The position numbers were made by a program, and so were the translations under genes. A DNA stretch of 64,000 nucleotides, from positions 30,171,761 to 30,235,760 of the forward strand of contig NC_132878.1 in NCBI RefSeq assembly GCF_030463535.1, read 5' to 3'. Origin of the DNA: Salminus brasiliensis (Eukaryota; Chordata; Actinopteri; Characiformes; Bryconidae). Within the stretch, counting starts at the first letter, position 1. Every line of letters begins with the position of its first letter. This document shows positions 1-10,849 of the stretch, one piece after another. Below the pieces are notes generated by a model that was given only the letters and a program-made list of their open reading frames with translations, was not told the DNA's origin and did not search any database.

Positions 1-488
1 GTGCCAGCTTCAGTGCATAAAGAGGGAAACACATCATCATGTAGCAATTTCAAATATCCAGTGACCTTGAGGTTTCCATTCATGAAGAATGGCCCCACTA
101 TCTTTGTACCCCATTTACCACACCATACCATAAATTTTTGTGTTCCAACAGTCTTGGAGGGATCTATTCAGTGTGGGTTAATGTCAGACCAATAGCGGTG
201 GTTTTGTTTGTTAACTTCACCATTCACATAAAAGTTTGCCTCATCACTGAACAAAATGTTCTGTGTAAACTGAGGGTCCTGTTCCAATTTTTGTTTTGCC
301 CATTCTGCAAATTCAGTGCACCGATCTGGGTCATCCTCATTGAGATGCTGCAGCAGCTGGAGTTTGTAAGGGTGCCATTTGTGAGTAGCTAATATCCGCC
401 GAAGGGATGTTTGACTGATGCCACTCTCCAGTGACATGTGGCGAGTGCTACGCTGTGGGCTCTTGCTGAATGAAGCTAGGACAGCCAC
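1..488 (-). pseudogene. IS630/Tc1-mariner-type transposase fragment (broken)
   Basis: Reading leftwards from 488, a 106-residue stretch resembles the N-terminal helix-turn-helix and first catalytic segment of an IS630/Tc1-like DDE transposase: a basic region with RRILATHKWHPYK, then the first catalytic Asp in FSDEANFYVNGEV. The frame meets a TGA at 168-170 where relatives usually have Trp after NPH. The same frame then stays open to the window edge with recognisable transposase sequence (FMVWCGKWG, GPFFMNGNL). This is one nonsense codon in a gene whose remainder lies outside the window. The family would cut and paste DNA at TA sites; this copy is probably inactive. The exact subfamily is uncertain. 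Confidence 0.7.
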
Positions 489-523
489 TGATGAGAATAT
501 GTTTTAAATAAATTACATATAAT

Positions 524-745
524 TTAATACAATTTATTAAGATAATTAATCTTTAAAATAAAACAAATAATTAAAAGTAAACATTTCCTCAATGTCATTA
601 TACTATTCAAGAAAAATGCACATCTCATTAATGTACTTTACTGCTATTTATCTTTATGTCTAAAACAACCCATGCTAACTAGTTTTTTTTTTTTTAAATA
701 ATAATTAAAGTGTCTTTAGTTATGACTGCATGTCAGCACATGTCC
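524..745. repeat. Copy of the upstream flank of the first TAAR
   Basis: This AT-rich stretch is similar, with small indels, to 4258-4560. Shared landmarks run in the same order: tttattaagataat, then actattcaagaaaaa, then a tgtactgctattta-like stretch, then a poly-T followed by an attaaag/tttaatt stretch and tatgac.gcatg. The second copy lies just upstream of the TAAR at 2767-3807, so this one may mark the upstream side of a lost or off-window TAAR duplicate. It is a duplicated flank, not a recognised transposon. Confidence 0.55.
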
Positions 746-1018
746 AGTTTGGATTGGTAAACAATATTTTCATCAAATTATTTGCATGGCTATATTAAGG
801 CTATATGTGGTCTGAGAAAGGCCAGGCTTTCAGATGCTGATGAAGGTTGCTGTGCCTCACTACAAAGTGCCATCACAAACATTCTTTTCCAAGACTAAAA
901 TTCCAAACCTGTACAACCAGGCAAAGCTGATGTTGGGAAAAAATGGCTTAAGGCACATGGTTTCCCACAACTACTGACTGACTGACAACTTTTCCTCCTC
1001 CTGTCTCTTTCACATATA
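746..1018. other. Intergenic, nothing recognised
   Basis: I see no coding frame, repeat unit or RNA structure that I can support here. Confidence 0.5.
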
Positions 1019-1300
1019 TTGAGATACCTGGTTCCGCCTGACCTGGCACTCCACTACCCTCTCGCCCGCCGTCCTGATCTGAGGCCTCGCATTGATTCAT
1101 CCTCATCTCACTGCATGACAATGTATCTGACTGTTTCTCTGCATGGACTTAATCATTCATTGTTGCCGATAGCTAGCTCAAAAGAGGATTGGACCCAGAT
1201 CTCCATAAATCTGCTTTGTGACAACATTTGTTGTAAAAAGTGCTATATAAATAAAAGTGAATTTAATTAAATTGAATTGAATTGAAATGAACTTCCATTA
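1019..1300 (+). mobile_element. LINE 3' end (L2-like tail)
   Basis: The stretch ends with the 3' signature common to fish L2-group LINEs and their SINE partners: a tgtgacaacatttgttgtaa stem, 'aaaagtgctatataaataaa', and a tail of ttgaa-type repeats. No reverse transcriptase is present, so this is a short 5'-truncated insertion. Confidence 0.55.
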
Positions 1301-1510
1301 AAACTTCCATTAATTGAATTTGTTCAGATTTAGCAACAATATTTTGTCTTCAGTCAATTGATAGGTAACTACTGCAGATCTGGTGAATTGAAACAAAAAC
1401 AAAACATTTATATTAATGTTGATAGTACAATCCTTAAATAATAGCAATAGTTATAATAATATTATACAACCAAAAAACAATAACGTTTTTATATAGTACA
1501 AAGGAAGATC

Positions 1511-1542
<32 letters not shown>

Positions 1543-1564
1543 GTAGTAGTAGTAGTAGTAGTAG
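1511..1564. repeat. Compound (ATT)n(AGT)n microsatellite
   Basis: About nine ATT units run directly into about eight AGT units with no spacer. It is a simple sequence repeat, likely polymorphic. Confidence 0.95.
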
Positions 1565-2766
1565 CATGATAAATAACAAAATCTTTACATGTCAAAACAA
1601 CAAATCAAAACAACAAAAATAGTAGAAAGACTTTTGTTGTTTAATTGTGTAATTTTTATGTTTGTGTGTGTATTTTTATATTTAAATGTAATACAGTATA
1701 GACAGTTACAGTGTATAGTTTAATATATAGTATGTCTTGCAAGTGTGTACCAACCTCTATGGCTTTTGACATCTCTAACTGTAAACCGGCCTTGGAGAGT
1801 CTACATAAGCCATTTTCAGCGCAAAAGCTTCTAACACGCCTTGAGGAAAAATCCATTCTTTTTCATAATAATGTGACAGTCATGTAAGCATTTTACTTTC
1901 TTGTGAATTCACATAGGTAGCATGTGTAGCAAACATTTTGAAAAACAGTACTTCAAGGTGAAGTCATCTAGGCATGGGCATGCCAGCCTATATTGAGAGT
2001 ATGTCCTACATGCCCTATGCATATCATACTTGAATGACCTCCTAGCCTATGCTTCTGCACTCTACAACCTGCTTGTGCTATTTCAGGAAAGCTCCCTACC
2101 AACAGCAGTATTTACCTTTTTAGCTGTACCACTTGTCTGTATGCTATGGAGAGTTTACGGTCATTGTACATTAATTATTAAATATCTTATGAGGCTGTAG
2201 AGGAGCTTGTTTTGGTCCTTATTCACTTTGTTGTGATAAGGAATGACAACATTACATTTGACTTGGCTTTCAATGCAAAATGATATTTTTAAAAGCTTCA
2301 CCCATTTTAAGTGATCTAAAATGCTGTTGTGTGCAGGTAATAGCAAAAATGTTTTCAAAAATGCAGATATGGGCAAGATACATATACTTCCAAATACTAA
2401 TACAAATATATAGTCTGCTTAAAGCACTGCATACATTAATTTAAAGAGGCATAAGATTTTAACAAAATCTGTTCAGTATAAGATATACTTATGTATGTAC
2501 ATATGAGTGTACATGGTTAAAGATTGTTTTAGTCTATATATAATTGTTTTAGTAATGGTCTTAAATTGTCAAAATATAACACAATGTAAATTAAGGTTAA
2601 AGTATCCATCAGTTAAAACACATGTTCTACATATTTCTCATTTTATTAGGAAAGATTAATCTATGGAATATGATAAAAGCACATTGTCTCAACAAAAATG
2701 AATAGTATGGTGGGGCAACCACTAACAGTTGTACTATAATAACTAAACAATGTCCAGACATGTATT
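1565..2766. other. Intergenic, 3' flank of first TAAR
   Basis: AT-rich sequence with no supported coding frame. A minus-strand AATAAA (plus-strand tttatt at 2642-2647) lies about 120 bp beyond the stop of the TAAR at 2767 and could be its polyadenylation signal. Confidence 0.4.
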
Positions 2767-3807
2767 CTATTCTGAACACAACTCTTTTCCTGAAGAATTG
2801 TGTCTGAATATGTTACCATTTAGAATACACTTAAGGGCCTTTCTAAACCATGTGTAGAAGAATGCATACACAATAGGATTGAATGCTGAATTTGTATAAG
2901 CAATCCAGCCAAAGAAATCAAACAGCTGTGGTGGGCCACTCAAACCAGTATATATGGCACCCATACTGTATATTAGAAGTGGTGACCAACACACTAGAAA
3001 AGCTCCCATAACAATGGCTAATGTTTTTGTAGCTTTTCTCTCTGCCTTACTAATGTTCGACTGTCCTTGAGATGTATTTATTTGGGAATGTGCATTGTGT
3101 ATTGATCGTGACTGCTTCTGTGCAACGAGATAGATTTTCAAATATATGGATATTGTGACAATGGTGGGGATGTACAAGGCAAATGCTGAAATGATCAAAG
3201 TTGTCATGGGTCCTACAATCATCACACATCCCCCCTCACACATAATATCACTGTAATCTTCAATTCCTTGAATACTGAGCTCCAGAAAAATCATCCCAAA
3301 TCCCACAGCAGCAGATACACTCCAACAAACAAAGATCATAAACAGAGTAGAAATTGGAGTCATTTTACTGTGGTACAGTAAAGGGTGACATATTGCATAA
3401 TATCGATCAACAGATATAAATGTAAGATTTAAAACAGAAGTGCAGCACAGCATAATGTCAAGACTGGTGTGTATTGCACAGTATAAACTCCCCAAATACC
3501 AGCAAGTCTCCACAGACCGCAACATGCTTGGCGGCATTAACAATCCTCCTACAAGCAGGTCAGCTACAGCCAGAGAGAGAATGAGGTAGTTAGTTGGTGT
3601 GTGTAGCTGCTTAAAATGAGTTATGGCTATGATGACCATAAGGTTTCCAAATAATGTAAGAAATATAATAACACCAATGACAAAATAAGTCACAACTCTC
3701 ACAGCCAGTGGATAGACAATCTTCTGACAAGAGTTAGGATTATATTCATAACAAAGAGAAGTGTTTCTTAAACTCCCATTTTGGATAAGGTAGTCCTTTA
3801 AATCCAT
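2767..3807 (-). CDS. taar: Trace amine-associated receptor, Asp3.32 type
   Basis: An intact 346-residue, single-exon class A GPCR. The N-terminus has two N-glycosylation sequons (Asn10, Asn15) and Cys19/Cys27, which TAARs pair with the second extracellular loop. Landmarks: Asn55 (1.50), Asp83 (2.50), Cys110 (3.25), Asp117 (3.32), DRY 134-136, Trp162 (4.50), loop-2 Cys190/Cys194, Pro214 (5.50), Trp274 (6.48), Tyr304 (7.43). The TAAR fingerprint NSxxNPxxYxxxYxWF is complete at 306-321. Asp117 is the residue that binds the ligand amine in aminergic receptors. The ATG at 3807 gives the usual TAAR length and lies 22 bp inside a likely splice acceptor. It is expected at the membrane of olfactory neurons, coupling to an olfactory G protein (family knowledge). 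The paralogue number cannot be assigned; 'TAAR13c-like' is the usual database style. Confidence 0.96.
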   Translation of the reverse strand: MDLKDYLIQNGSLRNTSLCYEYNPNSCQKIVYPLAVRVVTYFVIGVIIFLTLFGNLMVIIAITHFKQLHTPTNYLILSLAVADLLVGGLLMPPSMLRSVETCWYLGSLYCAIHTSLDIMLCCTSVLNLTFISVDRYYAICHPLLYHSKMTPISTLFMIFVCWSVSAAVGFGMIFLELSIQGIEDYSDIMCEGGCVMIVGPMTTLIISAFALYIPTIVTISIYLKIYLVAQKQSRSIHNAHSQINTSQGQSNISKAERKATKTLAIVMGAFLVCWSPLLIYSMGAIYTGLSGPPQLFDFFGWIAYTNSAFNPIVYAFFYTWFRKALKCILNGNIFRHNSSGKELCSE

Positions 3808-3829
3808 AATGTAAGAGAATGTCTCCTTT

Positions 3830-3840
3830 CTGGAAAATCA

Positions 3841-3876
<36 letters not shown>

Positions 3877-4176
3877 AAGATAAGAAAAATTATTGAAATG
3901 ATATCCATATTAATATATTTTTATTGCACTATGCCACTTTATCACAGTACATATTAAATGGATTAGTAGGATATTCACATGGATTCACATTTACCAAATG
4001 TTATGTTTTCACATTTAAAGTTATTGCAAAATAGAAATCAGTAGTAAGATCAGAGAATCTTACTATATATACACATGATATCAAAAATTTAAAAAGTTAT
4101 CACCTGTGTCAGATCTAATCACTGCCTTCATGTGACATCAAAAGATGCATAGATGAGAGAGCCACACACATTTATA
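3830..4176 (-). promoter_or_regulatory. Putative TATA box, 5' non-coding exon and intron of TAAR 2767-3807
   Basis: On the minus strand a TATAAAT box lies at 4170-4176. A candidate donor (CACAG|GTGATA) has its GT at 4102-4103. A pyrimidine-rich acceptor (TTTTCCAG|AAAG) has its AG at 3830-3831, 22 bp before the ATG. Together they predict a short untranslated exon 1 and a 274-bp intron. The intron contains a 33-nt homopolymer. The TATA-to-donor spacing (about 70 bp) resembles that of the TAARs at 12246 and 38306. This is sequence-based only. Confidence 0.45.
3842..3874. repeat. 33-nt poly(A) run (poly-T on the gene strand)
   Basis: An uninterrupted run of A on the plus strand, lying 10-15 bases from the presumed TAAR splice acceptor. 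On the gene strand it forms a very long polypyrimidine tract. The length may also be inaccurate in the assembly. Confidence 0.95.
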
Positions 4177-4257
4177 CTCTTACAGATGTGTGCTCCTTTC
4201 TACTAAATCACTCCTCCCTTCTGGGCCCAAAAACCTTTGTGTATTACAAGCACAATA

Positions 4258-4560
4258 TAGTTTATTAAGATAATAAATCCTTAAAATAAATCAAATAATA
4301 AAGAGTAAACATGTAATTATACTATTCAAGAAAAAAACAAATCTCATGAATGTACTGCTATTTATATGTTTATGTGTAAAAGAACTCATCAGGTTGCAGC
4401 AACATTTTGTCAACAGTTTCTGTATTCTCTTTAAATGACAACCATGTAATACTGCTATAAGAATGTAATCTAATGTAGTCATACAAACCAATATGTTTTT
4501 TTAAATGATTCAAGTTTCTTTAATTATGACGGCATGCCTGCCACAGTTTTGACCTATGCA
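4258..4560. repeat. TAAR upstream flank duplicated at 524-745
   Basis: This is the partner of 524-745, with the same landmarks in the same order and modest divergence. It lies about 80 bp beyond the TATA box of the TAAR at 2767-3807. Confidence 0.55.
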
Positions 4561-5145
4561 ATCCTATGCAAAACATTTGGGCTCTTTGGAAAGGACTCCT
4601 GTAAGAATGTGTTAAAATGCCAATGTGCCAAAAACAATCCAAAAAATCCACCTTATCAAAGAACAGTAAAGCAATACGTTTTAAACAATATTATGTGCGG
4701 TGTTTAAATGCAAAAACATGTGTAGTTTACTATTTTTTAGGGACATCAAACCTTATAAACTTTACAGGCAATTCAAAACTAACACTTCCAGATAATTCAA
4801 ATTCAAACCATGCAATTAAACTTTCAGTTGAGTGGAATATGATTAGCATGTTAGAGTTACGATCAGCTTCCAAGAAAGGAGTGTTGGTGACAGGGATGTG
4901 GGAAGGTGATTTTGAATAAGATGCAACAGAAAACTAACTGAAGCCCGGTTTTTACAGAGAGAGGACATGAGAGTAAGGTGGAGTCTAAGAATTTTCAACC
5001 CTCTACTGTTACCAGCTTTCATTTGACTCAACTGCCACTCTGCTAAAGTTCCTGATAAATCTACATACATAAAAAATAGTGAAGCATAAGAAGCGTTGGA
5101 CAAGGGACACCAAATTAAGTTTAATTTGTTGGCCATTTTTATAAC
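4561..5145. other. Intergenic, nothing recognised
   Basis: Open frames here (for example 4617-4919 plus and 4843-5265 minus) have no recognisable domain and irregular composition. I do not call them genes. Confidence 0.4.
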
Positions 5146-5149
5146 TGCC

Positions 5150-5345
5150 GCTTCACCAAAGAGCGTCGGTCTCGTGACGCAGCAGCCTGGGTTCGAGTTC
5201 CGGGTGGATTTATTTCTCATTTCTGTTTTGCCTGCTCTAAGATTAAGGACTGCACTTGGGGTCATTGGTCACGTGATCGTGGTAGCTCACTCAGTAGCGC
5301 ACCGGCCCGTCAACACGGCGGCCTGGGTTCAAACCCCACGGTATG
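5150..5345 (+). repeat. Two tRNA-like SINE head modules
   Basis: Two segments each end in an RNA polymerase III B-box-like motif: tgggttcgagttcc near 5190 and tgggttcaaacccc near 5325. The second is preceded by an A-box-like tagctcactcagtagcgc. The stems are imperfect, and no 7-bp acceptor stem closes. They therefore look like tRNA-derived SINE promoters, or decayed tRNA-like copies, rather than working tRNA genes. Confidence 0.45.
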
Positions 5346-5429
5346 TGAGCACCACATTACAAAAAGATCCAGCCAAAACTAGCAGAGCCATTTAGTCTAG
5401 AGCAGGCAAAGAACACACCAGCTAGTCAG

Positions 5430-6628
5430 GGGGCGACTGTAGGGAGGCAACTCTAGTAGCCCAATTCACTAGCCAGCAAATTCCTGAACCACCAGGAGGA
5501 GGCTGCGGCTGCCCAAGCAACCGTGGTGCCTCAAGCTGCCTCTACCAGCCCCAGAGCGCTACGCTGGTGAACCAGGAGGCAGTAGAGGGTTCCTCCTTCA
5601 ATGTTCCCTCGACTGACTCATTAAATTGGCCCAACGGGTCCTGCCACGGCAGGAGTGCGAGGAACGCATGCACAAAGGCAGGTGCCTCTACTATGGGGTC
5701 TCGAGCCCCGAGCTCTCGGGAAAAGCCAAACGTCCATCAGGGGAGGGGAGACCACTGACCCGACGCTTCTTTCTCGGGCCCAGGGGGTGTTACTCAATTC
5801 CACGCTAGCATCAGGGTTGTTTAAGGTCTGCCTGCTGTCTTCTTAGCCTCTGGAGTGGCAGGGATGCTGGCCTCGCCAGGAAACTGGCCCTGCCGCTGGT
5901 CCCCTTGAGGGAGCCCATGCCCATAGCGGCTATAGACGGCCGGTCACTGGAGCCTGGGGTGGTGTCCCACCAAACCCACCCTCTTACGCTGCGAGTCGGT
6001 CCTCACACCGAGCAGATAGTGTTTTTCATTATCAGCGCTACCGACTTGCAGTTGGTTCTGGGTTTCCCCCTGGCTCCAGTGGCATAACCCCCATGTGGAC
6101 TGGCTATCTCGGTCTGTCTTGGCATGGGGGCCAGATTATCAGTCCTCCTGCCTCAAGGCCCCTAGGGTTATTGTGGCTACCGACACCGTTCCTGAAGGTT
6201 TTGACACCTCGCAAGTACCAAAAGAGCACTGGGACCTTTGAAGGGTGTTTAGCAAACGACAGGCCCTATCGCTGCCCACCCACAGAACTTTTGACATTGC
6301 CATGAACCTCCTCCCTGGCACTGCCCCCCCTAGGGGTAGGCTGTTCTCATTGTCAGCACCAGAACGTCAGGCAATGGAGAACTATGTCCAGGAGGCCCTG
6401 GCCTTGGGGTTCATCTGGCCATCCTCTTCCCCAGCTAGAGCCGGCTTCTTCTTTGTGAGCAAGAAGGATGGGGGTTTGAGACCCTTTATTGACTACAGGG
6501 CTCTCAACAAAATAACCACTAAGGGCTGCTACCCATTGCCCCTCATGACCTCAGCCTTTGAGGCACTGCAGCAGGCTTCCATCTTCACCAAGCTGAACCT
6601 GCGGAGTCTGGAAGTGACGAGAGACTGA
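5430..6628 (+). mobile_element. Degenerate Ty3/gypsy remnant: gag end, protease, start of RT
   Basis: Frame-hopping but ordered gypsy signals: a zinc-knuckle-like CLYYGVSSPELSGKAKR near 5690, a protease-to-RT linker (QLVLGFPLAP near 6060), then an RT N-terminus at 6245-6628 with [20 protein letters not shown] and [10 protein letters not shown]. It breaks off in RT at TKLNLRS, before the catalytic YxDD. Several frameshifts make it non-functional. It joins directly to an L2-like LINE fragment in opposite orientation. Confidence 0.75.
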
Positions 6629-6639
6629 ACAAGCACCTG

Positions 6640-7125
6640 GGTGGCCTCTCTAGAGAGGAAGGGTCGAATTCTCCGGATGTTTTACAAGAGAAATCTGCGT
6701 GACCAAGTTATGTTTGCAACATGACTTGAGAACGATAACTGATCATCCATGACTACACCAAGGCTTCGAGCTTCTGTAGAAGGAGTGACCAGTGAGTTCT
6801 CAAAGGTGATGGCAAGATCGTTTTTAGGTCCAGCAGTTCCCGGGATGTACAGCAGCTCCGTCTTGCTGGGGTTGAGTTTGAGGTGGTGAGCCGCCATCCA
6901 AGAAGAGACGTCAGCGAGGCATGCTGAAATGTGGGCAGAAACCTGTGTGTCAGATGGTGGGAAAGAGAGCATGAGTTGAGTGTCATCAGCGTAACAGTGG
7001 TAAGATAATCCCTGAGAGGATATTACTTTACCAAGAGAGCTAGTGTAGAGTGAGAAAAGAAGAGGACCAAGAACTGAGCCTTGTGGAACGCCAGTGGAGA
7101 GACTAGAGACCGGTTCTCCAGGTGT
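6640..7125 (-). mobile_element. L2-like LINE reverse transcriptase fragment
   Basis: On the minus strand the frames give [17 protein letters not shown], then the RT catalytic box [16 protein letters not shown], then [19 protein letters not shown] and [11 protein letters not shown]. This is the thumb-side half of a fish L2-group LINE polymerase. Both ends are truncated: the 5' side is cut near 7125 by BEL/Pao-derived sequence and the 3' side by the gypsy remnant. It is not a working gene. Confidence 0.8.
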
Positions 7126-8110
7126 TTAATCACCTCTCATCATATTGCATGCAGCAAAATCATCTTTCAATAGCACAACATATCCCTTCTGGAGATTTCA
7201 ATTAGGTTTGTTCCACTTATGTCGTCCCTGTATTGTGGGGAGATATTCCCATCTCCACCTGGCCCAAGACCTCTCAGCAAGACTTGAACTTGTCTCCACT
7301 GGCTTCCATTAAGATCTTTGTCAGTGAAATGGAGCACCAATCTTCTGGGTGAGAAGTGTGGCAAGCGTGAGCAGAAAAGGTAAATCAGGATCTGTGGAGA
7401 TGGGAATGAGGGGGCTTGCGTTCATTATTACAATGACTTCAGCTATTAAAGTGCACAGAACATCATGAGTGAGAGAAGACTTCTCCTGTTTTAGTGGGAA
7501 ATTGAGAATTCTGCGAGCCACCCCAATCAGTCTTTCCCATGCTCCTCCCATATGAGAGGAGCGAGGATGGTTGAACTCCCAAGCACATCCTTGATCATTC
7601 AGATATCTTTGAATATCTGGCACTGTTGCTGTTTGACAAATCCCAACTCCTTACACGCTCCTATAAAATTTGTCCCACAGTCGGATCTGGGCTGTTTTGA
7701 TGGCCCTCATAAGGCAAAAAATACCCTAATAGCATTAATAGAACTTGATGTATTCAGAGAAGGTATAACCTCGATATGCACTGCTCAGGTGCTCATGCAG
7801 GTGAACACTATTGCCTAGCGCTTGCGTTCATCTTGACCCCCTCTAATCTGTCTGGCAGTCCAAGGGCCAAAAACATTCATATCCACATATGTAAATGGTG
7901 GGGCCTCAGCAACATGTTCAGGGGGCAGATCCACCATTCGCTGCTGAACCATTGTTCTGAGTTTCTGACAGATGACACAGCTATGTATGACAGAGCTGAT
8001 GACTTTCTTCCCTTCAGGAATCCACAGATCTGCTGCTCTGAATGCTCATTTACTGAAGTGTCAACCCTGATGTTTAACTTTTTTATGATAATGGTGGACT
8101 AAAAGGCATA
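7126..8110 (-). mobile_element. BEL/Pao integrase remnant
   Basis: Read leftwards from about 8060, the frames show a retroviral-type integrase core in order: the first Asp in VDMNVFGPWTARQI, the second in SDCGTNFIGA, and the Glu in HMGGAWERLIGVARRIL. After these come a C-terminal segment like LLTQKIGAPF and WARWRWEYLPTIQGRHKW. The arrangement matches the integrase of the BEL/Pao element at 28.0-29.0 kb, but the sequence is clearly a different and more decayed family. Frameshifts and stops break it. Confidence 0.75.
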
Positions 8111-8334
8111 AAACATTATGTTTAGGGAGGACAATAGGGTACCTATCTTTGATTTCCATCTGTGCATTACTAAGGTGTCCTCCAATCCTGGACTGCTTTT
8201 GTTAATAGGTTCATAAATGATGGGCAATGGTTTCCCATCATCAAGTGCTTCTCTTTAGTAAATGAGTTAGACGCTTTCCGATGTAAAGAAATGAAAATAC
8301 TGATACTGAAATGATAAAAAAGGAGCTTGAAAAA
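8111..8334. other. Short gap, nothing recognised
   Basis: AT-rich sequence between the integrase remnant and the left inverted-repeat arm. I see no gene. Confidence 0.4.
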
Positions 8335-8545
8335 GTAGAAGAAAGTACTACACTAAATGTATGAAAAACAGTACATGTCTGTGGTGTGCAAAAGTAAAGT
8401 GACTTAGTATAGATCCAGTTGGACAAATAAAGAAATTAAATATATTGAATATGTTCCTTTAAAAAACAGAAAGAGAACCAGAAAGGGTAGAAAGCACTAC
8501 GGAAATGAGAGCTAGCTCAGTTTCAATCTGTTGTCATCCTCCCCT
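8335..8545 (+). repeat. Left arm of a large inverted repeat
   Basis: This arm is close to the reverse complement of 10380-10545 plus 10791-10840. Anchors include gaaagtactacactaaatg, cagtacatgtctgtggtgtg, tatagatccagttggacaaa and gagctagctcagtttcaatc. The arms enclose about 1.8 kb holding a minus-strand gypsy remnant. No target duplication was identified. Confidence 0.75.
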
Positions 8546-8845
8546 GAGGTACAGAGGGAGACATGACAGCACCCAATCCCCACCCCCCACGACGACCAAC
8601 CAGATTTTTCCAGCAGGTAGAGTAGGAGGGGTCTTACATTGTGAACACAAAGAACAGCTTACGAAACGGTGTATATCAGCCACCACAGATTACCACCAGT
8701 ATTTATCCGCTAGCAACTGATACGTTCGTGTTTCTACAGGATGGACAGAAGTCAGAGTAGAATGAGCCCAAGTGATTAACCTACATGATGTTGGAACAAG
8801 CTTTTTGTTTGGAGGACACTGTTCAGGCGGTGGTTTTCAATCATT

Positions 8846-10126
8846 CTACTGATCAATCGCCACATCATTGTTCCATCTAATGGGAACTACCACCAACCTA
8901 GGTGGTAATACACTGGTCGGGTCTTCCAGAGCTGTAGGTTCAGTATCATATATGCAAGAGAGCGCATCAGCCTGACAGGGGTTCATACGTTTAACCGAAT
9001 GTAAATATTCAAGGTTCTTATAGTCAGTAAGAACTAGGAAGGTCTTCCTCCATTCCTCAAAAGCAAGCTTCATAGCTAGTTCGCAGTCAGCAGTGCCATA
9101 GTTTCTTTCTGTGGGGGTCATCTTATGTAAATAGTAAGCAACAGGGTACAATTTCCGAGGATTCATCAACCTCCACAACAAAAGGCTCTGCCTGGTCAGG
9201 GTGTTTTAAGAGGGGCTGGGAACCCATTCTTTAGGATTTGGAAACCCGAAACAGCCCAAAGTCCATAGGAGCTTTTTGGTGTTACCTTTAGGAAGCGCAG
9301 TGAGAGAAGCGGCCACCGAACTGTATCGTCTTATGAATCTTCTATACAAATTTCCAAAACCCAAAAACCATTGTAATTTTCTGATTTAGTAGGTACGGGC
9401 CAGTTAACTAGGGCGTCTACCTTTCGATCAGCCATAACTACTCCCCTGGGGCTGATAACATAACCCAAAAAGGAAACAGAATCAATGTAAAATTCACATT
9501 TCTGTCTCTTGAAAAAAAAAAAGGTTTTCAAGAAGAAGTTCCAATACCTGACTAACATGACGGATGTGAGTCTCTTTATCTGCTTAGAAAATCTAAATAT
9601 CAATGAATGTATGCTATAACAAACATATTTCTGAAGACATCATTTATGAAGTCTGGGAAAACTAGGGCATTGCAGAAAGCTGGAATATTCAGAAGGAATA
9701 CATACAGCAGTTTGGGTTCCAGACTCTCGATGGAAGTCGACCTGAGTGCAACAGTAAGTAGTGAGAGACAATTTTCATGACAATACAGACACCAAGACAC
9801 AATCTCACCCTCAAACCAGGAAATAACTGGTTGGTAAGCCTTTTACCAGAGTAAACCCATCACAATGTCATAGTCTATGGAGTCCAAAACAAAAAAAACA
9901 AAGATCTCTAAAATGTAGCATGCTGACTTGCATCCGAACAGTCATGCGTGCATTCGTGTGTGATAACCCCTTGTCCAATGGGTCCTCCATCACTGGCATT
10001 TAATCTCAGTGGTGTCCTAATGCAATCTAAAGATATCTGGAGCTGAGCAGCGACATTAGCATGGATAAAGTTTCCCTCAGCGCCGAAATCAATCAGAGCT
10101 GAAAAGACAGACACAGTACTAGGCAT
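8846..10126 (-). mobile_element. Degenerate Ty3/gypsy remnant: protease, RT, RNase H
   Basis: Ordered on the minus strand: a protease-like segment (10126-9908) with ALIDFGAEGNFI, where the active site would normally read DSG; an RT thumb segment (9603-9331) with [18 protein letters not shown]; and an RNase H segment (9181-8846) with PVAYYLHKMTPTERNYG and ADALS. These are the standard gypsy landmarks. Frameshifts separate the pieces and the protease DSG is lost, so it is dead. It lies inside the 8335-10840 inverted repeat. Confidence 0.8.
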
Positions 10127-10379
10127 TGGGAACTCTCACCACATTAGTGTGTGAAGGAGCCTCCCCATGCTTTCCTAGGGATGGCTCTTGCTTTTTATAA
10201 TATACACAAATCAAGCGACTCATAACACCTGGACAAAGAAAACTAAAGCAACATGCTAGCGACAGCTAGTGAAATTAACCAGAAAATTAACTTAAACTGC
10301 AGTCAGTTCTCAGAAATATGCTCATATAAACAGTCAAGAAACTAAAATGTTTACTCACAGACTTTGCTTCGAGGAGCTT
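10127..10379. other. Gap inside the inverted-repeat structure
   Basis: No coding similarity seen. It may be the untranslated leader of the adjacent gypsy remnant. Confidence 0.35.
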
Positions 10380-10840
10380 GAAAGAGGATGACAACAGATT
10401 GAAACTGAGCTAGCTCTCATTTCTGTAGTGCTTTCTACCCTTCCTGGTTCTATTTCCGTTTGTTAAAGGAACATATTCAATATATCCGATATCTTTATTT
10501 GTCCAACTGGATCTATACTGAGTCGCTTTACTTTTGCACACCACATTTACATTTATGGCATTTAGCAGACGCTCTTATCCAGAGCGACTTACAAGGTTAC
10601 TTGTATTACACAGGTGGGCTAATGTAGTGTTAGGAGTCTGGCCCAAGGACTCTTATTGGTGTAGCGCAGCATAGTCACCCAGACCGGGAATCAAACCCTG
10701 GTTTCCCACATGCTGTTGTTGTAACGCAATGGCAGGTGGTGGTGTTATCTGTTGCGCCACACCAACCACAATCTGTTGCGCCACACCACAGACATGTACT
10801 GTTTTTCATACATTTAGTGTAGTACTTTCTTCTCAATTTC
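10380..10840 (-). repeat. Right arm of the large inverted repeat, split by a SINE-like insertion
   Basis: Reverse complement of 8335-8545 with few differences. The arm is continuous except for an insertion at 10546-10781 flanked by the duplicated 9-mer cacaccaca. The uninterrupted left arm shows the state before that insertion. Confidence 0.75.
10546..10781 (+). mobile_element. SINE-like dispersed repeat with 9-bp target duplication
   Basis: Begins atttacatttatggcattta and contains gcagacgctcttatccagag, a core that is highly repeated in fish genomes. The 9-bp cacaccaca occurs on both sides (10537-10545 and 10782-10790). The left inverted-repeat arm has this site empty. No coding capacity is present. 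The exact family name is not certain. Confidence 0.7.
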
Positions 10841-10849
10841 ATTATTTAT

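Noticed and set aside
1511-1564. CRISPR-like or other structured repeat array
   Set aside because: It is a plain trinucleotide microsatellite without spacers, in a vertebrate genome.
5150-5345. Functional tRNA genes
   Set aside because: B-box-like motifs are present, but I could not form a closed acceptor stem or a regular anticodon arm. A SINE head is a better fit.
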